Origin: Sneathiella sp.
Lineage (GTDB): Bacteria; Pseudomonadota; Alphaproteobacteria; Sneathiellales; Sneathiellaceae
Assembly (NCBI GenBank): GCA_016765515.1
Contig: JAESPT010000097.1
Coordinates: forward strand, 1 to 7,109
Direction of reading: 5' to 3'
DNA: 7,109 bases
The translations under genes and the position numbers were made by a program. The notes under the pieces are model-generated. The model was given only the letters and a program-made list of their open reading frames with translations, had not been told where the DNA came from and did not search any database. Within the stretch, counting starts at the first letter, position 1. Every line of letters starts with the position of its first letter. Of the stretch, positions 6,312-7,109 are shown piece by piece.

Positions 6312-6355
6312 GCAGTTTTCGTTCAATAGGCACTGGTTTTTTGAACGAAAACTGC
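6312..6355 (+). terminator. Perfect 15-bp inverted repeat after gor, probable terminator or 3' hairpin
   Basis: GCAGTTTTCGTTCAA (6312-6326) and TTGAACGAAAACTGC (6341-6355) pair perfectly across a 14-base loop that contains a T-rich run. It begins 10 bases after the gor stop, as expected for a transcript end. However, only a weak T-containing tail (TCATTTC) follows, so it may stop transcription poorly, act as a 3' stabilising hairpin, or be a protein-binding site. Confidence 0.55.
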
Positions 6356-6461
6356 TCATTTCAATAGAAAATCGTTTGTTAAGCATTGCTTTGCAATCAA
6401 AAGAATGTAGAAATTACTGTCTGCATGTTGCAGTGCGAATACTTGTTTAGGGAATAGAAGA
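6356..6461 (+). promoter_or_regulatory. Leader and promoter region of the DAHP synthase gene with two small inverted repeats
   Basis: Between the hairpin after gor and the next ATG lie ATTGC-TTT-GCAAT (6385-6397) and CTGCA-TGT-TGCAG (6421-6433). The second sits inside a looser ACTG/CAGT pair. I find no clear leader peptide with aromatic codons, so classical attenuation is not supported. No -35/-10 pair is strong enough to name. Confidence 0.35.
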
Positions 6462-7109
6462 ATGTCAAAGCTATGGACACCTGAGAGTTGGAGAGAAAAA
6501 CCAATCCGCCAGGTGCCGACTTATCGGGATGCGGATGTCTTAAAATCAGTGGAAAAAGATTTAGGTAACTTTCCGCCGCTGGTTTTTGCCGGTGAAGCCC
6601 GTCTTTTAAAAAAGAAACTGGCTGCTGTATCCGAAGGCCGTGGTTTTCTGCTTCAGGGCGGTGACTGCGCGGAGAGTTTTGCTGAATTTCACCCAAACAA
6701 TATTCGCGATACGTTTAAAGTATTGTTGCAGATGGCTGTCGTCCTTACGTATGGCGCCAACCGTCCTGTTGTAAAAGTTGGTCGTCTCGCCGGTCAGTTC
6801 GCAAAACCACGTTCTGCTGATATGGAAACTGTGGATGGTGTGGAACTCCCAAGCTATCGCGGTGATATCATCAACGGTTTCGAATTCACTGAGGACGCGC
6901 GCATTCCTGATCCAAAACGGATGTTGACGGCGTACTCTCAAGCGGCGTCTACCTTGAACTTGCTTCGTGCTTTTTCACAAGGCGGTTATGCTGACCTGCA
7001 TCAGGTTCATCAGTGGAATATGGGCTTTGTCGCGAGCCGCCCACAGGGTGAACGTTACAAGGAAATGGCCAACCGCATCCAGGATTCATTAGCTTTCATG
7101 GAAGCGTGC
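6462..7109 (+). CDS. Class II 3-deoxy-7-phosphoheptulonate (DAHP) synthase, N-terminal part
   Basis: The frame stays open to the right edge, showing 216 residues, roughly the first half of a plant/Mycobacterium-type DAHP synthase. The enzyme condenses phosphoenolpyruvate and erythrose 4-phosphate, the first committed step of the shikimate pathway to aromatic amino acids. Visible family marks are the [11 protein letters not shown] head, QGGDCAESF with the likely metal-ligand Cys C69, [14 protein letters not shown] with PEP-contacting R108, [12 protein letters not shown], and DLHQVHQWN. These exclude the unrelated class I AroF/G/H fold by sequence. ATG at 6462 is preceded by AGGGAA with a 7-base spacer. 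The remaining catalytic residues and any feedback-inhibition sites lie beyond the window or cannot be judged. The start follows the gor hairpin by about 105 bases, so it is probably transcribed separately. Confidence 0.93.
   Translation, partial: MSKLWTPESWREKPIRQVPTYRDADVLKSVEKDLGNFPPLVFAGEARLLKKKLAAVSEGRGFLLQGGDCAESFAEFHPNNIRDTFKVLLQMAVVLTYGANRPVVKVGRLAGQFAKPRSADMETVDGVELPSYRGDIINGFEFTEDARIPDPKRMLTAYSQAASTLNLLRAFSQGGYADLHQVHQWNMGFVASRPQGERYKEMANRIQDSLAFMEAC

Overview
The window looks like chromosomal DNA from an alphaproteobacterium, probably a marine or Rhodospirillales-like lineage; the genus cannot be fixed from this stretch. The evidence is the combination of a PAS_5-type single-domain protein, a plant-type (class II) DAHP synthase, a glutathione reductase of the bacterial NADPH type and an E. 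coli-like NADP-dependent succinate semialdehyde dehydrogenase, with moderate GC in the genes and AT-rich gaps.

Layout. Positions 1-1111 (minus strand, running off the left edge) hold the 5' part of a long repeat-protein gene. At least five copies of a 52-residue unit are joined by proline-rich linkers. Each unit is a pair of glycine-zipper segments, and the visible protein has almost no charge. I do not recognise a named family. Next comes a gene-poor AT-rich gap of about 620 bases (1118-1739) containing several inverted repeats, including a nested palindromic element at 1345-1405. Two minus-strand genes follow: a PAS_5 protein (1740-2255) and, upstream of it, a cation diffusion facilitator transporter of the SLC30A9-like type (2314-3240, GTG start).

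A divergent intergenic region (3241-3429) with a candidate promoter and a 14-bp inverted repeat separates these from a plus-strand run. That run is gabD (3430-4911), gor (4947-6302, TTG start) and, after a strong 15-bp hairpin, the first 216 codons of a class II DAHP synthase gene (6462 to the right edge).

How the genes fit together. gabD and gor are 35 bases apart and are probably co-transcribed. GabD oxidises succinate semialdehyde while reducing NADP+, and Gor spends NADPH to keep glutathione reduced, so the pair links carbon/GABA use to redox balance. The DAHP synthase opens the shikimate pathway and probably has its own promoter after the hairpin. The repeat-protein gene is the accessory-looking part of the window and the best candidate for undescribed biology.
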